Source: Dioscorea cayenensis subsp. rotundata
Lineage: Eukaryota; Streptophyta; Magnoliopsida; Dioscoreales; Dioscoreaceae
DNA length: 64,000 nt
Assembly (NCBI RefSeq): GCF_009730915.1
Contig: NC_052496.1
Location: forward strand, 124,001-188,000
Direction of reading: 5' to 3'
The position numbers and the translations under genes are program-made. Shown one piece after another: positions 39,485 through 50,215 of this stretch (position 1 is the stretch's first letter; each line of letters begins with the position of its first letter). The notes below the pieces were generated by a model. The model had not been told where the DNA came from and searched no databases. It was given only the letters and a program-made list of their open reading frames with translations.

Positions 39485-39700
39485 ATGTCATGTAAATTTT
39501 TTATCAACATTGGCCAAGAGGTTGTTGCTCTCCTGCTGTTTTTATTATTATTATTTATTTCTATTTGTTTGTTTTCATGTAAATTTTTTTTATCATGTCA
39601 TGTCATGTAAAATTTTTTTTGTCATGTCATGTAAATTTCATGTCATGTCATATAAAATTCCATGTCATGTAAATTTTTTTTGTCATGTAAATTTCTATTT
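39485..39700 (+). repeat. Simple tandem repeat built on TCATG / TAAATTTTTTTT
   Basis: Repeated blocks of CATGTCATGTAAATTTTTTT with variable numbers of TCATG and T. It is dense at 39575-39700, with an outlying copy at 39485. Confidence 0.8.
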
Positions 39701-40324
39701 ATCAACAGTGGAAGGAATCATGTTTGTTTTCTCCTCATTTACTACCTGTTTTTCTTCTTTAACATAGTTGTCATTTATTTATTTTTTAATTCTTATTGTA
39801 ATGCGTTTTATTTAAATATTCATTGTATCATTTTTTTAATTATTTTTATAACACATAATGGTTAAGTTATTTTAAATGAGAAGTCATTAGTATTCTAGTG
39901 GTGAGTGATAACCCATAAAAAAAAAAGTTACACAAGACAATGAGAGTTCGAAACTTACTATGCCATTACTTTACACATTACTATAAATTAAGGCCCAATA
40001 TTATTTATTGATGTTGGTATAAATTTTTTTTAAAAAAAAAAACTTGAATTTACATCTTCTAATAAAAAATTAAGCTATTATAATTAATATACCTTCATGT
40101 TTACATGTCATGTTGACTGAGTTTGTTATTTTGAAAAAAATAAATAAATAAATAAATAAGACCAACATCACCAGTGGATTTGAATTAAACATTTGAGAGG
40201 GGTTTATTTGTGAATTAAACACACAAGCCGGTGCATTCAGTTGCGTGCATATTGATAATTATTGATTAAAAAAGGATAAGATGACAAAGAGATGTATGTT
40301 TCTTTGGAGAAGAAGAGGTCCAGG

Positions 40325-40390
40325 ACACGTGGCACCAGAACAAATGGGAATTGGCTGATGCATTGAGAAAATTTTATTTATTTATATAAA
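40325..40390 (+). promoter_or_regulatory. Promoter-like module: ABRE (G-box) and TATA box without a known gene
   Basis: ACACGTGGC at 40325-40333 is a full ABRE. TTTATATAAA at 40381-40390 is a TATA box 48 bases later on the plus strand. No plus-strand gene follows. Transcription would run into the 3' end of the minus-strand GT47 gene. It could be chance or a fossil promoter. Confidence 0.3.
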
Positions 40391-40718
40391 GAAAGCTGTT
40401 AGCCGAAATTTGACCGTCCATCCCATGAAGGAATAGAAAACAACTCACTGGTTTTATCACTGACTTTCTGGTTTCAGTGTTTATATCTAGAATTCTTTCA
40501 GAATATTAGCAAAATTTTAAATCCAAATATTTGTTTTTTTATTGGAAGATATGCATAATTATGTGTTTGGTTTGCATAATTATCAGTGATTGTTTCAGGA
40601 AAATATAAGGTAGAATAAATTACTCACAAGTATTCATTTCAAAGCTAAAACTGAAGTCTTTATATCAACCATAGTTTCAATACAAGATAATCAGTGATCC
40701 AATTCACTACTCATGACT

Positions 40719-43700
40719 TTACCTGGTTCTTATTTGATACACTTTATTGTACGAAATTGAGTGAAGAATCATATGAAACAAATCATACTTCACAGGCTTG
40801 TTATGACAAAGAAAATGCTTTTGCACCTTCCTCACTCCCAATTGCAATGCATTGTACTTCTCTTCAGAAATTAACAGCAGTATCTCCTTAAGTCGAGGTA
40901 CATCTTTCTCCGGTATGATAACCGAAAATGCCTCCCAATTAAACACTTCGAAAAAAGGCGGCACGTAGTTATCAGATATGATCACTGGCACACATGCGTA
41001 AAAGATTGACTCTATAACTCGAGGACTATTTACTTCGTAACCTCTCGGGCAAATGCAGTACTTGGTTGACTTCATAAACTGTCGATAATTCATGTTTCTT
41101 TTGATGCTAGATGGTAAGGGGCCGAAAATTTTCATGTCCTTATCTTTGTTCTCCCAATGCTGCAGTAAAATTGGCCGGAGAGTACCGTGCATGCTACCGG
41201 CATAAAATGCAAGAATTGTCCTCTCGTTAGCAGGCTTACCACCAATGTCTTTAAGAGTGTTTCTCGCAGATCGAACATAAGTTTCAGGGAGTGATACATC
41301 TTTTCCTAAGCGAAAACCAAAATGCAAATCAGCCACACAAAGTGCTCTGATTGCACGAGCCATTGCGTGTCTGGTCTCATAAGGTGCCTGCAGAAATGCA
41401 GATGTAGAGAATTTAAAGAAGATCAAGATATATCTGATTATGGAGTAATACGAAAAAAAAATAAGTACCCAGTCATGACAAGCAACAATGAAATGGTCTC
41501 CACCACCAGTTCGATTCCAGAAAGGATATTTTGCTGCGATTGTGTTGACATGATCCTGCAGAAACAGCTCAAGATTTTGTTAGTAAAAATCGATCTAATC
41601 AAATTAGGGTTAAAAAAAAAAAGTTCTAATCAAATTAGGACTATCAATTACAATCAATTGATATTTAATCAACAATTGATTAATTATCAAGGATCGATCA
41701 CATGAACACATGAATATATGTGAAAGATCGAGGGTTACCTCACGGAGATTTTCACAAACGCAAAAATCCTCCAACGCACTACACGCAATGTTCTCGAACT
41801 TTTCACCCTTGATCCGTAAGAAGTGATGGCTACTTTTGCTCCAAGCAACTATTGTTAATATTAGGGTTTTTGTCGTAGCCGTCTTTTGATGGCAATCACA
41901 AATCAAATAAAATTAATTCATAAAGAAACCCTAATCTCATATCACATATTTATAGGGAGTAAATATATTCGGATAAGGTTAGAACATGTAGCGTGAATCC
42001 CGCTTTGGGATCACTACATCTTTAGCAAAATTAGTCCATACTAATTTTGATAATCACAATCATGTCCATCAACAAATTGCAATTTAATCCAAAGATTAGA
42101 GATATTCATATGTGAGACCCCAATATAATATTTTACATATTAGTCCCTCTATCAATAAATATTCCATATAAGTGGGATAATTAGACCACCAATGACACTG
42201 TCGATCTCCACTTACATGTGTGTTTCTTTACACTATTGGACATAAAACAATTTAAAGAAAAAAAAATATATATATATATATATATTATATAATAAAATAC
42301 TTTCAAAAAATAACCGGCAGGATTTTTATCCAACACATAAGAAACACAATCTAGAATATTCTCTCCTACATAGAGTGATAGATCTCATCTTGGATGACTA
42401 CAAACCTTCAGTGTATTTATTATATAACCCAACGTGTCCAGATATAGCCCTGTAATTAGCATCACCCTGTTGACACTATCAAAGTCATATAATTTATACA
42501 TAAGATTTAATAACATCCTCAAGTAATAAGGACTTTCCGTAATGTAATAACTCTTTTGTTCTATGACGAGTGTTTGGTCTAAGAGTTCGTATAGTTCAGC
42601 TCAATATTTGTCATTCTACAAATATCCACAATGTTACTAAGAGTCTCCACTCTGAGTGATCGAGACATACCACTCTATCACACATAGTAGTACAACATGC
42701 TGACAACCAATAATGAATACAAAAATCATATTTTTATCTCATGGGTTGTGAACTATTTTTGGGTTGCAAGGAACATAGATAATCATGTCTCACTTTAATG
42801 ATCTCTATCATTAATTTGAAATCTATACAATGCAAGCCCATAATAATATATCATCAAACATGAATAATACAATACCCATAATTATGCATGCAATGAAATA
42901 AAACTATTTTATTATTAAACAATAACTAAAATTGGCTTTGTAGGGCATACTAGTTTTTCAGATTTGTCCGATTATGAGAGTTGCGCACATACAATGCGAA
43001 TTGCAGCAGACGAGAACTGAAAGGAATGTAAAACATGTTGGCCTTCCTTGGATCACTCACAACAAATTGCTTGTTACCTTCCATCAACTTCATGAACCAA
43101 CCTTCTGAAGCATACAATCCTTTGAGCAATGGCTGATGAAATATTGGCTTTTGTCCTTCCTTATAAACATAAATCTTCAGTGTCTTCTCCATTAGCTCAT
43201 AGCTCCTATAGTGCTAGTTTGCATTAGTTTCTAGGTAAGAGATTCTACAATCTCTTGTATGTCTCATAGATATTTGTTCATTTTAATGAAAATTAGAAGA
43301 GCATACCTCTTAAACATGGAAATGTTCCGAAATGCTGGTGCATAAAGTTCTCCAGCATTCTTCACAATAGGAGCATTCTCAATCTCTGCTTTCATTGCTA
43401 ATATTTTCTTGTCGTGTGGCGATGACCATCGAGGTCTCTACAAAGTGATACCAAAACATCAAAGAACAATTATAAATAATTTCCAAACATCTTCATAAAA
43501 TAACAAAGAACTAAAGAACCAATGTAGCACAAACCATAGCATGATAAGCAGCCCTGTTTCTGACCAGTAATCGGTTCATTTCCGATATGCACACTGGAGG
43601 TAATGCGCGCAACTTCTTCTTCTTCTTCATTACGGATGCAATTTTACTTGTTTCACCATTTGAATAAATGGCCAAACTTTCATTCTTCGCAAGCCATGAG

Positions 43701-44044
43701 AAATTGGTTTTAGGCATTCCTAAATCCAAACTATGAACTTCAACTTGCTTCAATGTCAATGCTGACAAGCCAATCTCATTCATTTCCTTAACCCCAAAAT
43801 CAATCTCACTTTCAACAGACCTTTCAGAAATTTTCAACCCCTTGTTAACTACTAACCGGTTTGTTAAGTTCACTGTGTCACTTAAAAGAGAGAACTTTCC
43901 AACCCAAGTGATGGATTTAGGGATTTCACTGGTTGGTAACTGATGAGAAAAATCATTTCTAGAAGGGATTCTAAGAGTCTGCAGAACTATGACCATTGAG
44001 GCCATGAACCCCATCATCAAAACCATCCTTTTGTGATGCTCCAT
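40719..44044 (-). CDS. Exostosin-family glycosyltransferase (GT47, At5g03795-like), exon 3 interrupted by a solo LTR
   Basis: Golgi type II membrane glycosyltransferase of the plant GT47 clade; the acceptor is unknown. Exons: 44044-43535, 43437-43307, 43205-42961 continuing at 41572-41469, and 41387-40719. Residues 1-6 are short and cytosolic, and a hydrophobic signal anchor follows at about 7-22. The exostosin domain starts near KTLKIYVYKEGQKPIFHQP. It runs through FYIPFSSRLLQF, AAKYPFWNRTGGGDHF, ILAFYAGSMHGTLRPILLQH, KYCICPRGYEVNSPRVIESI and PVIISDNYVPPFFEVFNWEA. Between the two halves of exon 3 sits a 1383-bp solo LTR (41578-42960) with a 5-bp target duplication. It falls within the codon for about residue 296. 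Counting one duplication copy, host exons total 1659 nt (552 aa), in frame and with no other defect. The allele shown should be null or truncated unless the LTR is spliced. The visible donor/acceptor pair would not restore the frame. Confidence 0.9.
41578..42960 (-). mobile_element. Solo LTR inside the GT47 coding exon
   Basis: 1383 bp, TG...CA on either strand, flanked by the perfect 5-bp duplication GATTT (41573-41577 and 42961-42965; AAATC on the minus strand). Orientation is taken as minus because the minus-strand 5' end (near 42955) reads AGTATGCCCTACAAAGCC, like the start of a known class of long plant LTRs. A TATA-like CTATAAATATGTG follows near 41950. No primer site, coding domain or second LTR is present, so it is a solo LTR left by LTR-LTR recombination. 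Family is unassigned. The intact duplication and the otherwise undamaged host exon argue for a fairly young event. Confidence 0.85.
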
Positions 44045-45173
44045 TGCACACAAGATTAAGAACAAGGGAGAAGAAGTTCACTAATCAAATCAAAATAAAC
44101 AACTGTTCAGAAATGTACCTTCAGAGTTCTAACAGCAAACCATACTTTGCATTGTTCTTCTTCTCTGAGCTTGATTCTGAAACATTCACAGAAATTACAA
44201 GTACCAAGCAATTTGCTTTATGAATTGCAAACAAGGAAAAAAAGTTCAACTGTTTCAGGGAAGATTTTCAAACTTTGTACTGTTGTGTGTTTAAGTGGAT
44301 TCATTAATAACAGTGTAGTGTGGAACTGCAGAGTTAGATGAGTTGTTTTTTTCTTAATATTCTGTTTGTTTGGTAGCATGTCATTTGTGCCTTAAACATG
44401 ATTGAACATTTCTCTTATCTTAATTGAAACTGTAAATAACTGTTCTGATTAATCCTTTTAACTGCAAATAAACTCCAATGAATGTACTGAAGAATATACA
44501 GTTGAAAGAAGATGAGTTGCACTTGCCTTGTCCTACCCTTGCACTTTCTTACTGGTATAACTCAAACAGCAAGCAGATCATGAATCTTGGTTCATGTTCA
44601 TCAGTTCATGTCCTCCTTGTTCTGAAAACTCTAATGAAAGCTCTTCCTAATGTATGTACACAGACTAGTTTTTATTTGAAGTGAAAAGGTTTTATTTTTT
44701 TATTTTTTAATTTTTTAGTGTTTAGATTCCTTGTCTGTTCTTTCTTTTATTTTTTGAGTACTGTGATGTACTGAAGTTTTTTTAACTTATTGTAATGGAT
44801 TAGCTTCATAGTTCATTCCACTTGCAAATTTTCTTATCATAAAAGCATAAAAAACCCTTTCACTTCTAATATAACTTAATGAATATTTTAATGATTTTTA
44901 ATCCAAAAAAACCTACATGGTTACTGCTTACCAGAGAACAGCCAAAAGCAGCAAAAGAGTCTCATTGTGAGGTCTCATTTTGGGGTCTCATTGTCAAAAT
45001 TCACACAAAATTGTTATTTTTTTTAAAAAACACCCTGATTAATGTAAATATCAAAAAGCTCAGACTTTCTCCCTCTCGCGCCTTCGCTTCACATCATCGA
45101 AGAGATAAACCTCCCGTGTCCCTCGCTTTCGCCTCGCCGGAGATTCCAAGATATTCGCCGGAATATTCTCTCC
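44045..45173. other. Head-to-head spacer GT47 gene / CAF1
   Basis: 1.1-kb divergent promoter region. AT-rich in the middle, turning GC-rich from about 45060 in the CAF1 leader. No separate gene or repeat was recognised. Confidence 0.6.
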
Positions 45174-48100
45174 ATGGCCCTTAAGGCCTTAAACCCCTTC
45201 CCCCTCTTCTCCTCCTCCTTTCTCTCCCCCTCTGGCCGGCCCGCCACCGAGCTCCGGTTCTCCCGCTGGAACAACGCCAATGCCGAGCCCTTCATCCGCC
45301 GCCGGCGCGAACAGCAAGAGATTGAGGCCGACCTACGTCTCCACCGCCGGCATCACTCCGCCGCCCTCATCGCCTCCGATGAGCCCGACCACGATCCTGA
45401 CTCCGACCGAGCCTACGCTTGCGCTCCCTCCCCGCCTTTTAAGTCCATCGGCACTCCCTCCTCGCCTTCTTCCCCCTCAATCCCGGGCAGGGCTTCCAAG
45501 TACTCGAAACCCCCTGAAAACCCTAGAAATGCTGGCTCACATCCCGCTTTTCGCAGGGTTTTTCGGGCTAGGGTTCCTCAAGTCTCTGAAGAGCAGCAGG
45601 CTGGGATCGTGGTTGGGGATCGCGGGATTGCGTATCGGATCAAAGATGCCCCTTTTGAGTTTCAGTATAGTTATACGGAGACCCCAAAGGTGAAACCTTT
45701 AGCGCTGAGAGAGGCGCCCTATTTGCCGTTCGGACCTGGTACCATGCCCCGGCCGTGGACGGGGCGGGCGCCGACGCCGGAGAGTAGGAAGAAGAGGCCA
45801 GAGTTTGACTCTTTCAAACCACCACCTCCTGGGAAGAAGGGAGTGAAGCCAGTGCAGGCACCGGGGCCTTACCTTGCAGGGTCGGGTCCCAAGTATAAGG
45901 CAATGACGAGGGAGGAGATCTTGGGTGAGCCATTGACGAATGAGGAAGTGAAGGATTTGATTAAGTCCACCTTGAAGACTACCAGGCAGTTGAATATGGG
46001 TTAGTTTCTTTCTTGAAGATATCTCTTTGCCTTTTATTCTAATTTGGAATGCATTGCTAGTTATTACTGTGACTTGTATATTTGAAAGGTGAAGTTTGCC
46101 AAGGAAGGAAATGCTTTAATCTGCGGTATGAATGTCAATTTGTTTGATAGAATTCTGTGACATTGAGAAAGTAGTTATTGTAAGTGTTGTGCATTTTCTT
46201 ATTGATCAACATTTATGATTGGATTTTTTTATCAAATGAATTTCATGTGCAATTTTTATGTTTATCGAATCTTATACATCCTTTTACTTTTCTCAAGGTT
46301 ATCTGAAACGTAAGATGCGAACTTAGTAATATGCAGGCCAGGCCAGAACAGCAGTTTTAGAAGCAGACTTAGGTGCTGTAACCTGGTTGAAGCTTTTTGT
46401 ATTTCAAATGCTTAGGATTTGACAATCTGGAAGTTCACAAATTCTGCCTTTCTTTTTCTAAACTTGATTGTTGTTGTAGAATGTTATTTAGTGTGAAATT
46501 TCTCTAAAGCAAGTGAATATTTGTTAGAAATGACTCGTAGTTGGTTATATTATTTATATTAATTAACTGTCTACTGTACTAAAGTTAACATGCAACTTTT
46601 GAACTCATAGAATCTATCATCAATGATTTTCACTTGTTAGTTTACATAGATCCTTGCTTCTCCAACTTTTGTTATGTTGATGGTTTAGATTCTGTGACTT
46701 TCATCATGCTCATTGCTAATTACTGCTGCATTTTCATATTCTGATAACTCTATTATTACTTTCAGGACGTGATGGTTTAACTCACAACATGTTGGATAAT
46801 ATACATGCTCACTGGAAACGACGGAGAGTATGCAAAATAAAGTGTAAAGGAGTTTGTACGGTTGACATGGATAACATCCGGCAACAATTGGAGGTTAGGT
46901 TTTCTCTTTAAATTTTATGTGCAGGCAAATAATTTCTCTACACTGGTCAGATCAAATCCACCTCATGGACGTTCAACTTCTGGTCTTTAATAATTTTGTT
47001 CTTTGATAGCAAAAAACTGGAGGGAAGATCATTTACAGCAGAGGAGGAGTGATCTTCTTGTTTCGTGGTCGAAACTACAATTATAGGACACGCCCCAGGT
47101 ATCCAATCATGCTATGGAAACCTGTGACACCAGTATATCCACGGTTGATCCAACGGGCTCCTGAGGGACTAACCCTGGAAGAAGCAAGTGAAATGCGCAA
47201 GAGAGGACGTAAATTAGTCCCAATATGCAAGCTTGGTATTCAATTCTTCCTTTCATTTATTAGGACATCTTCTCCTAGTTTCTACCTTGTGTTAATATTA
47301 TAACTTTCATTAATTTTTATTGGTCTAAGTTTCCTCGGTCCATATTATATTACTTGTTAAAGAGTGCTTAGTTGAAGGAAAGCTAATGTTTTTTCATCAT
47401 TTGCTTAAACAGCGAAAAATGGTATGTACTCTGGCCTGGTCAAAAACGTACAAGAAGCATTTGAAGCTTGTGAGTTGGCCCGGATTGACTGCACAGGACT
47501 GAACAAAAGTGACTACAAGAAAATAGGTGCCAAGCTCAGGGTTAGTGCAGTTGTTTCGCCTCATTCTCTTCAATTCTTGGATATGTTTTGTGAAATTCCT
47601 GAGCTTGATTTTCAGGATCTAGTACCATGTGTCCTAATTTCATATGAATATGAGCATATACTCATGTGGAGAGGGAAAGATTGGAAATCTTCTCTGCCCC
47701 CTCTGGAAGGTGATGACAATGAGGCTGTAGAATGTATTTCTAATGATTCAACCACAGCGCCCAGTGCAACCAAACTTTTATTGAATCATCAGAGTTCTAT
47801 TGATTTATCTGAAGGGAAGAGTGTAGAAGAGAAGCATGATCTTGAGATACATACTGATTCCATTACGCAAAGTGAAAATGTCTCCACACAAAATAATGTT
47901 GCTTTCAATTTGGAAACAAGCAGTGACTCTCAAGATGGTATGGGCAGTGACTCACAAGATGGTGCATTACCTGGTTCAACCAAAACCAATGAATCTGCTT
48001 CTGATTCCATGGTTATAATTCATCAAGACATACCTGATTTAGATGGTGAGAAAAGCTTAGTTGTTGATCCACACCTTAAAGTACATTGTCAAGACATTTC

Positions 48101-48386
48101 TCAAATCCAAGGTTCAGTGTTCAACAAAAGTGACAACTCATCTTTTACTGTAAGAAATGCGGGTGAAAGCAGCTCACTTGAGGTGCACTCATCACTTGAT
48201 GTACCTTGTCAAGGCATTCTTCCATCTCTTGTTGCAGGAGAAGGCCGACAGCAAGCAGACTCCAATGGACTTTATCCTTTGAATACAACCAATGAAGCTG
48301 GCATTGGAGCTGATGATATTTCTTTTTCTTGCTCTCTGGCTGTGGAGGGTGTGGTGAATGAAAATTTAAAACACCAGGACACCGTT
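45174..48386 (+). CDS. CAF1: CRS2-associated factor 1 (CAF1), chloroplast group II intron splicing factor; 3' end in assembly gap
   Basis: CAF1 pairs with CRS2 to splice a subset of group II introns in the chloroplast stroma. Exons: 45174-45999, 46766-46893, 47010-47235, 47413-47540 and 47616 into the gap at 48387. 693 codons are visible. The N-terminus [20 protein letters not shown] has a transit-peptide character, followed by the family motif [14 protein letters not shown] proline-rich linker follows, with [20 protein letters not shown] and [21 protein letters not shown] domain 1 is at about 255-350 ([40 protein letters not shown]). CRM domain 2 is at about 375-465 ([40 protein letters not shown]). 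A long Ser/Asp-rich tail begins at about 470 and is still open at the gap, so the protein is longer than Arabidopsis CAF1 (about 701 aa). Exon 1 is strongly GC-rich and later exons are not. CAF1 is preferred over CAF2 because of the N-terminal motif and the long tail. Confidence 0.93.
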
Positions 48387-49386
48387 NNNNNNNNNNNNNN
48401 NNNNNNNNNNNNNNNNNNNNNNNNNNNNNNNNNNNNNNNNNNNNNNNNNNNNNNNNNNNNNNNNNNNNNNNNNNNNNNNNNNNNNNNNNNNNNNNNNNNN
48501 NNNNNNNNNNNNNNNNNNNNNNNNNNNNNNNNNNNNNNNNNNNNNNNNNNNNNNNNNNNNNNNNNNNNNNNNNNNNNNNNNNNNNNNNNNNNNNNNNNNN
48601 NNNNNNNNNNNNNNNNNNNNNNNNNNNNNNNNNNNNNNNNNNNNNNNNNNNNNNNNNNNNNNNNNNNNNNNNNNNNNNNNNNNNNNNNNNNNNNNNNNNN
48701 NNNNNNNNNNNNNNNNNNNNNNNNNNNNNNNNNNNNNNNNNNNNNNNNNNNNNNNNNNNNNNNNNNNNNNNNNNNNNNNNNNNNNNNNNNNNNNNNNNNN
48801 NNNNNNNNNNNNNNNNNNNNNNNNNNNNNNNNNNNNNNNNNNNNNNNNNNNNNNNNNNNNNNNNNNNNNNNNNNNNNNNNNNNNNNNNNNNNNNNNNNNN
48901 NNNNNNNNNNNNNNNNNNNNNNNNNNNNNNNNNNNNNNNNNNNNNNNNNNNNNNNNNNNNNNNNNNNNNNNNNNNNNNNNNNNNNNNNNNNNNNNNNNNN
49001 NNNNNNNNNNNNNNNNNNNNNNNNNNNNNNNNNNNNNNNNNNNNNNNNNNNNNNNNNNNNNNNNNNNNNNNNNNNNNNNNNNNNNNNNNNNNNNNNNNNN
49101 NNNNNNNNNNNNNNNNNNNNNNNNNNNNNNNNNNNNNNNNNNNNNNNNNNNNNNNNNNNNNNNNNNNNNNNNNNNNNNNNNNNNNNNNNNNNNNNNNNNN
49201 NNNNNNNNNNNNNNNNNNNNNNNNNNNNNNNNNNNNNNNNNNNNNNNNNNNNNNNNNNNNNNNNNNNNNNNNNNNNNNNNNNNNNNNNNNNNNNNNNNNN
49301 NNNNNNNNNNNNNNNNNNNNNNNNNNNNNNNNNNNNNNNNNNNNNNNNNNNNNNNNNNNNNNNNNNNNNNNNNNNNNNNNNNNNNN
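48387..49386. other. Assembly gap (1000 N)
   Basis: Exactly 1000 N. It hides the 3' ends of both CAF1 (+) and the RopGEF gene (-). About 250 residues of PRONE domain plus the rest of both genes are missing, which 1000 bases including introns could hardly hold. The real gap is probably larger. Confidence 1.
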
Positions 49387-49428
49387 ATCTTAACAATTTC
49401 AATCAATAATAGAGTGTTGCTTAATTAC

Positions 49429-50124
49429 AATAAGCATTGCATCGAGTTTTCGCAAAGCCGGAATGTTCATGTGCAGATCTTTCCTTTGCTGAGTAGTCAT
49501 AATCTGTGAGATGAGAAATATTGAGATTAATTTATGTGATGAAAAATGGGAAAAAACAAGAAATATGTAAGAAGGAGTTAATTTCTTATATATATATAAT
49601 GACCTCCATGTTTGTTCCATCTTTTCCTACTTGATTTGAAGCCACAAACTCTACAATGTGTTCAGTGACTGATAAAAGCCAATCCACTTCTCTTCTCCAT
49701 CTTGCTTTCCTCTCAGCAGCCATTGGCTCCAATTTCCATTGCTCCCCAAAAACAGAAGCTGATCAATATAATATTTTATGTAATTAGCAAATGAATGTTT
49801 GTATAATTTTCTGCATTTTTGCATGCAAAATTGAAGTGAAAGTGATTAGTAATTTTTTATTTTTTTTATTTAAAAACCTGCAAGATTAGTAATAGCATTG
49901 GAGAGAGCTAGTGCTGAAGAAACTCCTTTTCCACCACCAGACATATCCTCCCCAAGAAGCAGCTTTGCAAACCTCTCCTTCATCATCTCCATTTCTGAAT
50001 CAAACACACCCCCACCAACAACAATCACCAACTAAAACATATGCATGTTTAATATATATATATACATGAAAAACATGACAATGAAACCAGATTGAATTCC
50101 TTTTATATCAGACATGATATATAT

Positions 50125-50166
<42 letters not shown>

Positions 50167-50215
50167 CTGTGGGTTGCCCGTCTCCGGCACCGCCTTTTTC
50201 CGACGAGCGAGCCAT
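49429..50215 (-). CDS. Rop guanine nucleotide exchange factor (PRONE domain), N-terminal part only
   Basis: RopGEFs activate plant ROP/RAC GTPases at the plasma membrane through the PRONE domain. Exons: 50215-50167, 49994-49878, 49758-49604 and 49503-49429, giving 132 aa. The rest lies in the assembly gap. A very short N-terminal tail, [16 protein letters not shown], leads directly into PRONE subdomain 1. Its signatures are [58 protein letters not shown] and [20 protein letters not shown]. The start ATG is the only one in frame ahead of PRONE. The short tail separates it from RopGEFs with 70-100 residue N-terminal regions, but the subgroup cannot be named without the C-terminus. A (TA)n run (50130-50161) abuts the exon 1 donor, and a (GAA)n run (about 50270-50305) lies in the presumed 5' leader. 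Confidence 0.9.

Larger units (their letters stand above)
38380..40718. other. Spacer copia / GT47 gene
   Basis: The first about 90 bases right of the copia element are not low-complexity. Their minus strand is open (NFSFTLWSHVQRFGAIS), but I do not recognise it. The rest holds a SINE (38648-38870), a TCATGTCATGTAAATTT-type simple repeat (39485-39700), A/T-rich DNA and a promoter-like module at 40325-40390. A second tRNA-like trace (AGTGGTGAGTG ... GAGAGTTCGAAACTTAC) lies at about 39890-39960. Confidence 0.5.

Noticed and set aside
41460-43205. Treating 41556-42953 as an ordinary GT47 intron (donor CTA/GTATGC, acceptor TGCAG/GATC)
   Set aside because: That joint gives an in-frame stop at once and loses residues aligned in homologues. 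TG...CA ends with matching AAATC flanks explain the segment better.
45280-45693. 137-codon ORF overlapping CAF1 exon 1 in another frame
   Set aside because: Ser/Pro-rich shadow of the GC-rich CAF1 exon, whose own frame matches the family.
47424-49409. 661-codon plus-strand ORF and two minus-strand ORFs across the second gap
   Set aside because: Open only because of N. The real part belongs to CAF1 exons 4-5.
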